From JBGQBN01 sp041494805 (GTDB lineage: Bacteria; Acidobacteriota; Terriglobia; Terriglobales; Acidobacteriaceae): a stretch of DNA of 64,000 bases. Of the stretch, positions 34,679 through 44,832 are shown piece by piece (position 1 is the first letter of the stretch; every line of letters starts with the position of its first letter). The position numbers and the translations under genes are program-made. Where the stretch lies: positions 1-64,000 of the forward strand of contig JBGQBN010000007.1 of assembly GCA_041494805.1 (NCBI GenBank). The letters run 5' to 3'. The notes under the pieces were generated by a model. That model did no database searches. It saw nothing but the letters and a program-made list of their open reading frames with translations, and had not been told where the DNA came from.

Positions 34679-35161
34679 ATGAGTACTGAAACTGTCATCC
34701 GCGAGGCCACTTCCGGCGATATTCCGGAGATTCTTCGCCATCGCCAGGGCATGTACGAGGACATGGATTACAAAGACCCGCAGGCCCTGGCCGCCATGAT
34801 TTCAACCTCAAGACCCTACCTCTCCGAAGCTATGGCAAACGGCTCCTTCCGAGGCTGGCTGGCGGTGGTGGGGACGCAAGTCGTGGCGGGCGGCGGAATC
34901 GTGATTAGTCCCTGGCCGAGCCATCCTGATGATACTCAATGCCGCCGGGCCACCATTCTCAACGTCTACACCAATCCCGCGCATCGTCGAAAAGGCATCG
35001 CCCGGCAACTCATGTTGACCATGATCGCCTGGTGCCGAAAAGAAGGCTTCGCTTCTGTAACTCTTCATGCCAGCAAAGATGGCCGGTCGCTTTACGAAGC
35101 TTTGGGGTTTCAGCCGACGAATGAAATGCGACTGACGCTCTCGGCAATTGTTGATCGATGA
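34679..35161 (+). CDS. GNAT-family N-acetyltransferase
   Basis: 160 residues from ATG 34679 (GGAG five bases upstream). The GNAT core is RRATILNVYTNPAHRRKGIARQLMLTMIAWCRKEG, with the R-R-K-G-I-A acetyl-CoA loop, then SLYEALGFQPTNEMRL. Substrate unknown. The last codons (from AIVDR) lie inside the left arm of the repeat at 35147. Confidence 0.83.
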   Translation: MSTETVIREATSGDIPEILRHRQGMYEDMDYKDPQALAAMISTSRPYLSEAMANGSFRGWLAVVGTQVVAGGGIVISPWPSHPDDTQCRRATILNVYTNPAHRRKGIARQLMLTMIAWCRKEGFASVTLHASKDGRSLYEALGFQPTNEMRLTLSAIVDR

Positions 35162-35219
35162 TTTTTGATTGAGGCGTTCGGGCCCCGTGGTTTTCAATCA
35201 ACAACCAACAATCAAAAAT
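35147..35219. repeat. Paired-arm word repeat
   Basis: Left arm 35147-35172 (ATTGTTGATCGATGATTTTT and following) and right arm 35191-35219 are inverted, A/T-rich, and made of TTGATTG-type words, as at 32307 and 63703. Confidence 0.7.
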
Positions 35220-35240
35220 GAACAATGCTATCCTTCTCCC

Positions 35241-36362
35241 ATGCTGGCCGATTACGCGGTCCGGGTGGAGGACTCCCGCGGACGCCGTTTCCCCGAGCCC
35301 AGGCATCCCTACCGCAACGACTTCCAGCGTGACCGCGACCGTGTCATCCACTCCCGCGCCTTTCGGCGGCTCGAGGCCAAGACTCAGGTTTTCACCCGCC
35401 GCTACTCGGATCACTTCCGCAACCGGCTGACGCACACCATCGAAGTAGCACAGATTGCCCGGACCATCGCGGCCCAGTTGGGGTTGAACGTTGATTTGGT
35501 CGAGGCTCTGGCGCTGGCGCACGATGTCGGCCATCCTCCTTTCGGCCACGCTGGCGAAAAGGCGCTCGACACCGCCATGCGCGAGCACGGGTTTTTCTTT
35601 GACCACAATCTGCACGCGTTGCGCATCGTTGAGGATTTCGAATTGCGCTACGCGGCCTTCCGCGGACTCAACCTGACCTTCGAAGTTCGTGAAGGCATCA
35701 TCAAGCACTCGCACGACTACCGCGCTGATGAGTTCCCGGAACTCGCCGAGTACCTGCTGGACCGCCGCCCGCCGCTCGAAGCCCAGCTCATCGATCTGGC
35801 CGACGAGATTGCCTACGACACGGCTGATCTCGACGACGGCTAAGAAGCCCACCTGCTGACTCTGGAACAAGTCTGCAACGGGGTTCCTGTCTTCGGGCGC
35901 TTTTATCGAGAAGCGGAGCAGATGTATCCCGATGCGATCGAGAAGCTGAAGTTCAATGAAGCGCTGAAACGCATGCTGGACCGGCTGGTGGGAGACCTGA
36001 TCTCGAACATCGAAGTGCAGATTGCTCTCGTGGGAATCCGCAGCCTGGATGACGTTCGTGCCTGTTCTCGCCGGCTGGCCACTTTCAGTCCCGCGGTGGA
36101 GAACGAACGGCGTGAGGCCAAGAATTTTCTTTATGCCAATCTCTATTTCAGCGCGGCGCTCGATCCGGAAAAGAACGACGCCGAGCGAGTGATTGGCGAA
36201 CTGTTCAGGTTCTGGATGGAAAAGCCGGAGAACCTGCCTTCGAGCTACCAGGAAAAGTCGAGCAAGGACCCATTGCCGCGAGTGGTCTGTGACTATATCG
36301 CCGGCATGACCGACAACTACATCTACGAGCAGTACGAGAAGTATTGCGGGAAGGCGGACTAA
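35241..36362 (+). pseudogene. dgt: dGTPase-like dNTP triphosphohydrolase, interrupted by one stop codon
   Basis: The first part (MLADYAVRVEDSRGRRFPEP) reads through the HD-domain signature: HSRAFRRLEAKTQVF, LTHTIEVAQIARTIAAQLG, ALALAHDVGHPPFGHAGEKALD and EIAYDTADLDDG. At 35841-35843 the frame meets TAA (codon 201 of 374), then continues in the same frame with EAHLLTLEQVCNGVPVFG and later DNYIYEQYEKYCGKAD. In relatives this position is usually Tyr or Phe (DLDDGY/F-EA), so a single change TAC or TAT to TAA would explain the stop. It may be a real nonsense mutation or a sequencing error. Internal initiation at ATG 35922 could yield only the C-terminal part. Confidence 0.85.
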
Positions 36363-36367
36363 CCACT

Positions 36368-36452
36368 ATTTCCAATTGCCGATTTCCAAGTGCCAAGTGA
36401 ACGACTCCACATTCAATGGCAATCGGAAAATTGAAAATCGAAAATTTATTTC
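36368..36452. repeat. Paired-arm word repeat between convergent genes
   Basis: Left arm 36370-36399 (TTTCCAATTGCCGATTTCC words) and right arm about 36414-36446, its approximate complement (GGCAATCGGAAAATTG). The last bases overlap the stop region of the M20 peptidase gene. Confidence 0.6.
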
Positions 36453-37912
36453 TCTCCTGCCACCGCCGTTACCACATCAAACAGCACCCGAAACCCGCGC
36501 CGCACTTCTTCCACGCGGATACGTTCGTCGTTTCCGTGCTCGGTACTTCCTTCCTCCTCTGTGGCTGTATAGGGCGAAAATCCATAGGAGTTGATTCCCA
36601 GGGGTCGATAGCGCTGGTTTTCGGTGTAACCACTAGTCAGGCGCGGCGCCACCGGGGTGCCGGGAAAATACTGCTGCGACACTTGCCGGATCGCGTCATA
36701 TAGGGCGGTGTTCGTGGGTGAGTAATTGGCCTTGCGGAACTCCGCATTCTGCGGCTCGACGGTCACATTGGGATCGTTCACCACCCGGCGAATCGATTCC
36801 AGGAACTCTTTGGGGTCTTCTCCCGGGAGCAGGCGCACATCGAGGTTGGCCCAGGCGTCGGGCGGGATCACATTGGTTTGCTCCGAGCCGCCGAGCATGG
36901 TCAGCGAAATCGTGTCCCGCAGGAGGAAATTGAGCGACTCGTCGCGCTCCACCTGCTCCTGAAATTTCTTGTCTTGCAAGGCCTGCTTGATATTCCGGAA
37001 TTTCTGTGCCCGCTCTGGGGGTTCGTAAGACGCCATATCCTGAAGGAATTCCTCAACCACGGGCAGCACCTTCAGCGGTGTGTGGTACGCCGCAATTCGA
37101 TCCAGTGCCTGTACCAACCGGTTGGGCGCCGAATCCGGGATGGGACGCGAGCCGTGTCCCGGACGCCCGTGGGCCACCAAGTGCAGCCAAAGCGGCGTCT
37201 TCTCACCCACGTCCACGCCGATGTACTTCACCTTGCCGCCCTCCAGCAGGTTTTCTCCGCCTTCATTGATCAGGAACTCGGCGTTCTCCAGGAGAGCGCG
37301 CTGGTTTGCGATCATCCAATCGCTGCCGGTACCGGCGGCCTCCTCGTCGCTGACCGCCAAAAAGATCACGTCTCGATTGAGCGGTATCTTCTCGCGCTTG
37401 AGCATGACCATGACCACCAGTTGTGCCAGGCCCTCACTTTTCATGTCCTGGGCGCCGCGGCCGTAGATGGAGCCAGCGATGGTGGCGGCGCTGAAAGGTG
37501 GCATCTTCCAATGTGAGGCATCACTGGTGACTACATCCATGTGGTTCAGCAGGATGATCGGCCGTTTCGCTTCGGAAGTTGTATGAGGGATCCTGGCCCA
37601 CAGATCGGCCCGGCCCGGCACGTAGTCGAACAGCTGGTTCTCAATCCCTTCCTGGTCGAAAATTTTCTTGAAGAAAGCAGCGGCGCGGACTTCGTTGCCG
37701 GGTGGGTTGGTAGTGTCGATGCGCAGATAATCCTGCTCCCACTCGACCGCGAGATCGGAAAACTGCTGCAATCGATCGGGCGGGATACTCGACGAGGCCA
37801 ACGTCTGCTTCGTCGCTTGGGCGGACTGAGAAGTTGCCTGGGACCAACCGAGCGCGCTAGCAATCATCAGGAACAGGGCGGTCAGCAAACAGCAGCGATT
37901 GGCCTTGGACAT
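36446..37912 (-). CDS. Exported M20-family metallopeptidase
   Basis: 488 residues with a signal peptide (MSKANRCCLLTALFLMIASA) and a GGAGA ribosome site. The M20 zinc ligands are visible: ILLNHMDVV (His, and Asp of the catalytic pair), GRGAQDMKSEGLA, AVSDEEAAGTG (catalytic Glu pair), LINEGGE and TEHGNDER near the C-terminus. A dimerisation domain sits between (GRPGHGSRPIPDSA). Probably a periplasmic peptidase or aminoacylase; the substrate cannot be read. The gene is convergent with the dgt pseudogene. Confidence 0.9.
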   Translation of the reverse strand: MSKANRCCLLTALFLMIASALGWSQATSQSAQATKQTLASSSIPPDRLQQFSDLAVEWEQDYLRIDTTNPPGNEVRAAAFFKKIFDQEGIENQLFDYVPGRADLWARIPHTTSEAKRPIILLNHMDVVTSDASHWKMPPFSAATIAGSIYGRGAQDMKSEGLAQLVVMVMLKREKIPLNRDVIFLAVSDEEAAGTGSDWMIANQRALLENAEFLINEGGENLLEGGKVKYIGVDVGEKTPLWLHLVAHGRPGHGSRPIPDSAPNRLVQALDRIAAYHTPLKVLPVVEEFLQDMASYEPPERAQKFRNIKQALQDKKFQEQVERDESLNFLLRDTISLTMLGGSEQTNVIPPDAWANLDVRLLPGEDPKEFLESIRRVVNDPNVTVEPQNAEFRKANYSPTNTALYDAIRQVSQQYFPGTPVAPRLTSGYTENQRYRPLGINSYGFSPYTATEEEGSTEHGNDERIRVEEVRRGFRVLFDVVTAVAGEK

Positions 37913-38200
37913 TCCATCTCCTGAGGCAAATTCCGAGCTTTAAGCCTACGCAGTTTTTATATCAGGTTTTGCCAAAATTACCCTGCGGCCGAATTTTGTC
38001 CTCCCACCGACGCCCGAACGGCGTTACAATGTATTGCAAATCAAGGATTTAGCTTTCAGGGAGTTTGGCATTTGACCTGTTATAGACAGTGCAGGTGCCG
38101 GTTTTGTGGGCACCGATGTCTCAGGTCCCAATCGTTCACCACGCCCGCAGGGCGTACTGGAGCGGAGCGTAAACGCTCCCCCAACTTGGAGGAAGTTGAA

Positions 38201-39094
38201 ATGAAGAATCGCGTATTCATCGCACTGCTGCTGGCCGTCGTGCTCGGGCTTCCGGCCTTCGCGCAGCAAACCACACAGGATCAGCCCGCCGCCAACCAGC
38301 CTGCAGCAACTGACCAGAATGCCGCCGCTCCCGCCACCGTGGGAGCCACCGGGAAACAACCTCTACAGCCACAGACCCACGAAGGCTTCTGGGGCAGAGT
38401 GAATCCGTTTGCTCGCAAGAAATACGTGCAGCGGCAAGTCCAGCCCGTCCAGGACCGCGTCAACGAACTGGACGAACTGACTGCGGGCAACACCAAGATG
38501 ATCAAGGACGTGGATAGCCGCGCGCAGGAAGGCATCCGCCTCGCTTCCGCCAAAGCCAACGAGGCCGATCAGCACGCAATCGAAGCCGGCAACAAGGCCC
38601 AGATGGCGCAGCAAACGGCGACCCAAGCCAACACCCGTCTCACCACGGTGGAACAGGTGGTGGGCAACATCGATCAGTACAAGGCCGCCACGCAGACTGA
38701 GATCCGTTTCCGTCCCGGCCAGAGCGTGCTGAGCAAGAACGCCAAATCCGCTCTCGATGAGATGGCCACCCCGCTGAAGAGCCAGCGCGGCTACATCATC
38801 GAAGTGCAGGGCTTCTCCTCAGGTCACGGCCAGGCCGCCATTCAGACTTCGCAAAAGATGGCGGATTCAGTCGTACGTTACCTGGTGCTCAATCACGACA
38901 TCCCGGTCTACCGGATCTTCGTGGTCGGCATGGGCAACGCTCCGGTTGCAACCGACGATCAGGCAGCCAAGACCAAACGCACCAGCGGTGGCCGGGTGGA
39001 AATCAGTCTCCTGAAGAACGATCTGGAGCAGCTGGCTTCCACTTCGACCACGCCAGCGCCCGCCAGCCAGGACCAGCAGGCGCCCCCCAAGTAG
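38201..39094 (+). CDS. OmpA-family exported protein
   Basis: 297 residues from ATG 38201 (GGAGGAA eight bases upstream), signal peptide MKNRVFIALLLAVVLGLPAFA. The central part (about 80-165) is a coiled-coil-like stretch rich in Ala, Gln and Asp. The C-terminal part is OmpA/MotB-like: TEIRFRPGQSVLSKNAKSALDEMA, RGYIIEVQGFSSGHG, and KMADSVVRYLVLNHDIPVYRIFVVGMGNA. Such domains bind peptidoglycan. It likely anchors the outer membrane or links it to the cell wall. Confidence 0.85.
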   Translation: MKNRVFIALLLAVVLGLPAFAQQTTQDQPAANQPAATDQNAAAPATVGATGKQPLQPQTHEGFWGRVNPFARKKYVQRQVQPVQDRVNELDELTAGNTKMIKDVDSRAQEGIRLASAKANEADQHAIEAGNKAQMAQQTATQANTRLTTVEQVVGNIDQYKAATQTEIRFRPGQSVLSKNAKSALDEMATPLKSQRGYIIEVQGFSSGHGQAAIQTSQKMADSVVRYLVLNHDIPVYRIFVVGMGNAPVATDDQAAKTKRTSGGRVEISLLKNDLEQLASTSTTPAPASQDQQAPPK

Positions 39095-39135
39095 AGTTAG
39101 GACGACGGGCCTACCGCCCGGAGCCCTCCCCCAGG

Positions 39136-39170
39136 AAAAGCCTCTTGCGCAAGCAGGAGGCTTTTCTGCT
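39136..39170 (+). terminator. Intrinsic terminator after the OmpA-like gene
   Basis: AAAAGCCTC (39136-39144) pairs with GAGGCTTTT (39157-39165) across a 12-base loop that can itself pair; the stem ends in a T-run. Confidence 0.78.
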
Positions 39171-39206
39171 TTTAAGAAACAGGCACCTACCCCTGGCACC
39201 CGTATA

Positions 39207-40538
39207 ATGCCCGCCGTGCCTTCGGCCAGCCCGACCAACGCCACGAAGTCGGCCATCCGCAAAGCCGGACTCTTCTACTTCGTCTGGGTGATGTTCTCCT
39301 ACTGCACGGGTGGACCCTTCGGACTGGAGGACATGGTCACAACCTCAGGTCCCGGGATGACGCTGATTTATCTGCTGGTGATTCCGTTCTTTTGGTGCAT
39401 CCCGGTCTCGCTGGTTTCGGCCGAACTGACGACCGCCATGCCGGTTGAGGGCGGTTTCTATCGCTGGGTGCGCGCCGGGTTTGGGGATTTCTGGGGATTT
39501 CTCGCCGGATGGTGGAATTGGTGCGCTTCATTCCTGCTGGGCAGCGTCTATGCCGTGCAGTTTTCAGATTACCTGGGCTTCTATTTCCCGGAACTCACAG
39601 GATGGAGGCATTACCTCGTCTCCCTGGCCATGGTCGCGGTGATTACTTACATCAATGTGCGCGGGATTCAAATGGTGGGCAAATTCGCCACGGCGCTGGA
39701 ACTCTTCATTCTGCTTCCAGTGCTGGTGCTGGTGGTGATCGGATTGGCCAAGTGGCATCACAATCCCTTTGTTCCGGTTGTCCCTCCCCATCAGCCGTTG
39801 TTCAACGTGTTCGGGGTGGGGCTGGCGCTGGGACTCTGGCTGTACTCGGGATACGAACAACTTTCGACGGTCGCCGAGGAGGTTGATAACCCGCAGCGGA
39901 GCTATCCGCTGGCTTTGGCGCTGGTGGTTCCCATGTCGGTCGCGGCCTACTTCTTGCCCACTCTGGCATCGCTCGCAGCCCTGGGCAATTGGGGGAGCTG
40001 GCATACTCGGTATTTCTCAGATGCCGCCCAACTCATCGGTGGACCTTGGCTCGGCGCCTGGATGACGCTGGCCGCCATGATTACCTGTGTCGCGCTATTG
40101 AACGGAACCATTCTGGCCTCGACGCGCATGCCGTTTGCCATGGCGGAAGATGGTTACCTCCCGCACGCTCTCACCGGCGTCCATCGGCGGTATGGGACGC
40201 CGTGGATCGCCATTATCGTGTCCGCAGTGGTGTATGGCCTGCTCGCCATGCATTCGCTGGTGCAACTGATCGTTATCTACAACTGGCTGCGCGTGGCCAC
40301 CACGGTCATGACCGTGCTGGCAGCCTGGCAACTGCGCCGCAAAAAACCGGATATGCCGCGTCCGTTTGTCATTCCCGGCGGACGGAAGGGATTGCTCTAC
40401 TGCATCGTTGCAGTCGTGCTCATGAGCGCCGTCGCTCTGCTAGGCAGCGACCGGTATGGGCTGTTATGGGGGCCGGTGGCGCTGGCGCTGGGGCCGGTGG
40501 TGTATTGGGCATTGCGGAGAAGAGCCTCTGGTAGCTGA
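39207..40538 (+). CDS. APC-superfamily amino acid permease
   Basis: 443 residues with about 12 membrane segments. Landmarks: FYFVWVMFSYCTGGPFGLEDMV (first segment with a G-rich unwound stretch), VEGGFYRWVRAGFGDFWGFLAGWWNW, LWLYSGYEQLSTVAEEVDNPQRSYP (typical APC), and STRMPFAMAEDGYLP. Substrate unknown; amino acids or polyamines are usual. The two DAO-type oxidoreductases nearby fit an amino acid or polyamine theme, but no operon is evident. Confidence 0.88.
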   Translation: MPAVPSASPTNATKSAIRKAGLFYFVWVMFSYCTGGPFGLEDMVTTSGPGMTLIYLLVIPFFWCIPVSLVSAELTTAMPVEGGFYRWVRAGFGDFWGFLAGWWNWCASFLLGSVYAVQFSDYLGFYFPELTGWRHYLVSLAMVAVITYINVRGIQMVGKFATALELFILLPVLVLVVIGLAKWHHNPFVPVVPPHQPLFNVFGVGLALGLWLYSGYEQLSTVAEEVDNPQRSYPLALALVVPMSVAAYFLPTLASLAALGNWGSWHTRYFSDAAQLIGGPWLGAWMTLAAMITCVALLNGTILASTRMPFAMAEDGYLPHALTGVHRRYGTPWIAIIVSAVVYGLLAMHSLVQLIVIYNWLRVATTVMTVLAAWQLRRKKPDMPRPFVIPGGRKGLLYCIVAVVLMSAVALLGSDRYGLLWGPVALALGPVVYWALRRRASGS

Positions 40539-40737
40539 CCTGCGCATGGGAAACAAGGGAATCTCGTACGGCACGCAGCGGATCAGGAACAATGCTTGAA
40601 CAATCTGCAATTCCGGTATAGCTTCGTAAGAACTGCGCGGCGGTTCTTATCGTTTCCATCCGACCGTGCTGAGGGCAGGCCGTTGGCGTTGCAGTCCAGC
40701 TGACAATTCCACGCCTTGTCCAGAGGGGAGATAGGAA

Positions 40738-40944
40738 ATGACTTCGTATGGGTGTGCCCATCCCCGGAAGGTGACGGGCACGTTGCAGTTCGATTTCGCT
40801 CGTCCCACTGCTCCGAACGGTCCGCGGTACTCAGCACCGCTGTCTGTCAGCGTCTGTGAGGACTGCGGGCGCATGGAGTTTCATGACAATTCTCAAACCC
40901 AGCTCTGCGCCTGGCTAAAGGGTGCCGCCGAGCAAACTGCGTAG
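40738..40944 (+). CDS. Small CxxC protein
   Basis: 68 residues, ATG preceded by GGGGAGATAGGAA. VCEDCGRMEFH at residues 39-49 resembles half of a zinc ribbon; a further Cys lies near position 57. No family is recognised. The good ribosome site and the Cys pair support it as a real gene. Confidence 0.5.
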   Translation: MTSYGCAHPRKVTGTLQFDFARPTAPNGPRYSAPLSVSVCEDCGRMEFHDNSQTQLCAWLKGAAEQTA

Positions 40945-41002
40945 GGGCGCCCTGGCCGCGACCTTTCAAGAACAGCAACCTAGTCAGCTCGGAGGTAATA
41001 CC

Positions 41003-42301
41003 TCAACTCACCCAATCCAGAAATTTGTACCAGGCTCCCGCGAACGGTAAGAACCACGGCTTGCCGTTGTACAGGCCGAGGGGCGCGCCAGGGAACGGAA
41101 TCCCCACAAAGGGATTGTCATTCTTTTCGCCTGCGATCATCTCCGCCATCTTCTGTCCCTGCCAGGTCGCCATGGCGACGCCATGTCCCGCGTAGCCGAC
41201 CGCATAGTAGATGCCGTCCATTTGCCCGGCGTGCGGCATGATGTCGAAAGCAAAATCAAGCGTCCCGCCCCAGACGTATTCGATTTTCACGTCGCGCAAC
41301 TGGGGATACACGTCGATCATGCCGCGCCGCAGAATTTCCGCGCTCTTCCGGATGGAGTCTTCAGTTTCGGGGAAGAACGCCGCCCGTCCGCCGAATAGCA
41401 TGCGCCGGTCCGGCGTCAGCCGGTAGTAGTAGAGATAATTCTTGGAGTCGTAAATCATGCGGTTGCGTGGGCTCAACTCGCGCGCCAGCGCCGCGGGCAG
41501 CACTTCCGTGGTGATGATGTAGGAGCCGATGGGGATGATTTTCTTACGCAGTGCCGGAGTCGCCGCTCCGGTGTAGCCGCTGGTGCCGACGAACACGTCG
41601 CGTGCCCAGAGGGTTCCGCGGGATGTCGTTACCTTCCAGCCCGGAGTCCCAGGCCGCGCTTCACGCTCAATTTTTTCGACCTGAGTATTTTCCAGGATCG
41701 TCGTGCCGGCCTTCACCGCCGCCCGCGCCAGTCCCGCCACATATCGCGCCGGATTCAGGCCGGCACTGACCTCATCCACCATGCCGCCGTAATAGATCGA
41801 CGAGCCGATTTCGGTTTCCAGTTCGTGGCGCGGGACAATCCGCAACTGGTGATTGAATTCGCGTGCAACCACCTCTGCCTGGTAGGCGTAGTCATCGAAA
41901 TGCTTCTGTTTGCAGGCCACCTCCAGGTGTCCGCAGCGGGAAAAGTCGCAATCGACGCTCTCTTCACGGACGATCTGCTCCACACAATCAATTGAGGCCA
42001 ACGATGCGGTGTACAGGCGCTGCGTCCGCTCGCGTCCGTACATGGAAATCAGTTTGTTGACCCCAAGTTTGAGCCCAGTGAGCACCATGCCGCCGTTGCG
42101 CGAGCTCGCTCCCCAGCCGATGGTCTGAGCTTCGAGCACGGCAACTTTCGCACCGCCACTGGCCAGTGTCCGCGCCGCCGAAAGCCCGGTGAACCCGGCC
42201 CCAATCACCGCCACGTCCAGGCGTTCGGGCAGTGACTGTACCGGATCGCTTTGCGGCATCTCCGCCGTGGTCAGCCAGTAGTTTCTTTCTTGAATAGGCA
42301 T
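41003..42301 (-). CDS. DAO-family FAD-dependent oxidoreductase (PuuB-like)
   Basis: 432 residues. VAVIGAGFTGLSAARTLASGG (FAD-binding) begins at about residue 30, with WGASSRNGGMVLTGLK next to it, the layout of gamma-glutamylputrescine oxidase-like enzymes. The C-terminal part has VWGGTLDFAFDIMPHAG and YAVGYAGHGVAMATWQG (second FAD contact). It probably oxidises a secondary amine or amino acid; the exact substrate is not clear. It is divergent from the kinase gene on its right. Confidence 0.87.
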   Translation of the reverse strand: MPIQERNYWLTTAEMPQSDPVQSLPERLDVAVIGAGFTGLSAARTLASGGAKVAVLEAQTIGWGASSRNGGMVLTGLKLGVNKLISMYGRERTQRLYTASLASIDCVEQIVREESVDCDFSRCGHLEVACKQKHFDDYAYQAEVVAREFNHQLRIVPRHELETEIGSSIYYGGMVDEVSAGLNPARYVAGLARAAVKAGTTILENTQVEKIEREARPGTPGWKVTTSRGTLWARDVFVGTSGYTGAATPALRKKIIPIGSYIITTEVLPAALARELSPRNRMIYDSKNYLYYYRLTPDRRMLFGGRAAFFPETEDSIRKSAEILRRGMIDVYPQLRDVKIEYVWGGTLDFAFDIMPHAGQMDGIYYAVGYAGHGVAMATWQGQKMAEMIAGEKNDNPFVGIPFPGAPLGLYNGKPWFLPFAGAWYKFLDWVS

Positions 42302-42452
42302 GATTAGCTCGACTTCGCCCTTCCTGAGTCCCGCTAATCTACTAGATTGTCATGCCTAGCAACAACCAAGGCTCCAATTCTACTGCGCGGGTTTGACTTG
42401 GCAGCAACCGCAGCCTAGCATTCTCGTTCGACCAAGACATGGGACACCTCGG

Positions 42453-44825
42453 ATGATCGGCAAAACCATTGGCCACTACCGCGTGCTGGAAAAGCTGGGT
42501 GGCGGTGGCATGGGGGTAGTGTACGAGGCCGAGGACCTCAAGCTCGGCCGCCACGTCGCGCTGAAATTCCTCCCCGACGACTTGGCCCACGACCCGCAGG
42601 CGCTGGAACGCTTCCGGCGAGAAGCGCGTGCAGCCTCGGCGCTCAACCATCCCAACATTTGTACTATCCACGACATCGCGGAGGAAGAAGGCCTGCATTT
42701 CATCGCCATGGAGTTTATGGCGGGGCAGACGCTGAAGCAGCGCCTGGCAGCCGGCCCGATACCAGCGGATGAGTTGCTGGAACTGGCCGTCCAGATTGCC
42801 GACGCCCTCGACGCGGCGCACGCCGAAGGCATCGTGCATCGGGACATCAAGCCCGCCAATATTTTCCTCACCAAGCGTGGCCAGGCCAAGGTACTGGACT
42901 TTGGTTTGGCCAAGCTGACGGGAGCGCAGCTGGGAGCCGCCTCGGAGTCGGCAACCATGGAAGGCCACCTCACCAGCCCCGGAACCGCCGTGGGAACAGT
43001 GGCCTACATGTCGCCCGAACAGGCGCGTGGCGAGGACCTCGACCGCCGCACTGACCTGTTTTCCTTCGGCGCCGTGCTCTACGAAATGGCCACGGGCCGC
43101 ATGGCATTTTCGGGAAACACCTCAGCGCTGATCTTCGACTCTCTCTTGCACAAAACGCCGACCTCTCCGGTGCGCGTCAACCCGGAGCTGCCCGCCGAAC
43201 TTGAGTACATCATCAACAAGGCCCTGGAAAAAGACCGCGCGCTGCGTTATCAGAGCGCGGGCGAGATGCTGGCCGACCTGAAGCGGCTGCGGCGGAATTC
43301 CAGTTCCACCAGAGTCGAGGTTGCAGGCCGGGAGACGGAACCGCAGCGGCGGAAAGTAGTGTGGGCGTTGGGCGCGGCTGCCCTGCTGGCGTTCATCGCC
43401 GTGGGCGCATTCCTGTGGCGCGGCCGAAGCACCCACCAGGAGATTTCCTCCGTGGCCGTGCTTCCCTTCGTCAACGCCGGCAACGATCCCAACACCGAAT
43501 ATCTGAGCGACGGCATCACCGAGAGCCTGATCAACAATCTCTCGCAGTTGCCCAACCTGGCGGTTATGTCCCGCTCATCGGTGTTTCGCTACAAGGGGAA
43601 GGATGTCGATCCCCAGACCGTGGCGCACGATTTGAAAGTCGAAGGCGTGATCACAGGACGCATCGTCCAGCGGGGTGACCAGCTACTGATCAGCGCCGAA
43701 CTGATCGACGGGCGCACCAATCGCAATCTCTGGGGTGAGCAATACGACCGCAAAGTCTCCGATCTGCTGGCAATACAGCAGGACATTACCGGCGCCATCT
43801 CCGCCAAGCTGCGGGAACGCTTGTCCGGTAAGCGTGAAAAGCAAGTAGCCGAGGGCGGCACAAGTGATCCTGAGGCCTACCAGCTCTATCTCAAGGGCCG
43901 CTATTACTGGGAAAAGCGCACGCAGGATTCACTGGAAAGGGCCAAAGACTACTTTAACCAAGCGATCGAGAAAGACCCCAACTACGCGCTAGCCTATGTG
44001 GGCCTGGCGGACTACTACAGCGTGGTTGGCGACTATAGCCCGATACCGCAAAGCGAAACTATTCCCAGGGAGAAGGCAGCCGCGCAGAAGGCACTGGCCA
44101 TCGACGATTCATTGGCCGAAGCCCATCTGGCCCTGGCCAGCTCCTATTGGGATGCGTGGGATTGGGCCGGGGCGAAAAGGGAGTTCAAGCGCACGCTCGA
44201 ATTAAATCCAAACCTATCCAATGCACACCACTGGTATGGCCTTTTCCTGTCGTGGCACGGAAGCCACGATGAGGCCATTGCCCAGATCAAGCGGGCCATC
44301 GAACTTGATCCTTTGAACATGCGATATAACTCCAACCTCGGTCAAGCCTATGGCAATGCCCGACAGTTCGACCTGGCACTGGGCCAACTGAAAATCACCT
44401 CGGAGATAGACCCTGGCTTTGCCGATACACACAATCAATACGTGTCCGTGTACGAAGCCACGGGCAAATACGACCTGTGGCTCGAAGAGTGGAAAAAGTA
44501 CGCAGCACTCAACCAGGACAAGGATGAGGCGACGATTGCAGACGAGGTCGCGCGAGTTTATGCCCGGTCTGGGTACCGCGCGGCGGTGACCCGGAGAATA
44601 GAACTGGAAAAACAACTCGCCACCCGGCGTTATGTTGATCCCACCTCAATCGCGTACTTCTATGCCTCGATTGGCGACCGGGAGCAGACCTTCCAATGGT
44701 TGGAGAAAGCTTATGCGGAAAGGGCACGCGGCTTGCAGGTCGTGGAGATCGCCCTCCCGCTCGACCCGTTTCGCTCCGATCCGCGCTATGTCGAACTGCT
44801 GAAAAAGATGGGCCTGCCGCAATAG
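42453..44825 (+). CDS. Ser/Thr protein kinase with TolB-like and TPR domains
   Basis: 790 residues. The kinase domain (1-280) is close to that at 7201: IGKTIGHYRVLEKLGGGGMGVVYEAEDLKLG, HRDIKPANIFLTKRGQAKVLDFG, YMSPEQARGE. A single membrane segment follows (about 310-330: VVWALGAAALLAFIAVGAFLW). Next is a TolB-amino-terminal/FlgO-like domain (SSVAVLPFVNAGNDPNTEYLSDGITESLINNLSQ), then TPRs (AKDYFNQAIEKDPNYALAYVGLADYY, AKREFKRTLELNPNLSNAHHWYGLF). ATG 42453 aligns with the paralogue start. It may sense an extracytoplasmic protein partner. Confidence 0.92.
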   Translation: MIGKTIGHYRVLEKLGGGGMGVVYEAEDLKLGRHVALKFLPDDLAHDPQALERFRREARAASALNHPNICTIHDIAEEEGLHFIAMEFMAGQTLKQRLAAGPIPADELLELAVQIADALDAAHAEGIVHRDIKPANIFLTKRGQAKVLDFGLAKLTGAQLGAASESATMEGHLTSPGTAVGTVAYMSPEQARGEDLDRRTDLFSFGAVLYEMATGRMAFSGNTSALIFDSLLHKTPTSPVRVNPELPAELEYIINKALEKDRALRYQSAGEMLADLKRLRRNSSSTRVEVAGRETEPQRRKVVWALGAAALLAFIAVGAFLWRGRSTHQEISSVAVLPFVNAGNDPNTEYLSDGITESLINNLSQLPNLAVMSRSSVFRYKGKDVDPQTVAHDLKVEGVITGRIVQRGDQLLISAELIDGRTNRNLWGEQYDRKVSDLLAIQQDITGAISAKLRERLSGKREKQVAEGGTSDPEAYQLYLKGRYYWEKRTQDSLERAKDYFNQAIEKDPNYALAYVGLADYYSVVGDYSPIPQSETIPREKAAAQKALAIDDSLAEAHLALASSYWDAWDWAGAKREFKRTLELNPNLSNAHHWYGLFLSWHGSHDEAIAQIKRAIELDPLNMRYNSNLGQAYGNARQFDLALGQLKITSEIDPGFADTHNQYVSVYEATGKYDLWLEEWKKYAALNQDKDEATIADEVARVYARSGYRAAVTRRIELEKQLATRRYVDPTSIAYFYASIGDREQTFQWLEKAYAERARGLQVVEIALPLDPFRSDPRYVELLKKMGLPQ

Positions 44826-44832
44826 AACACTG

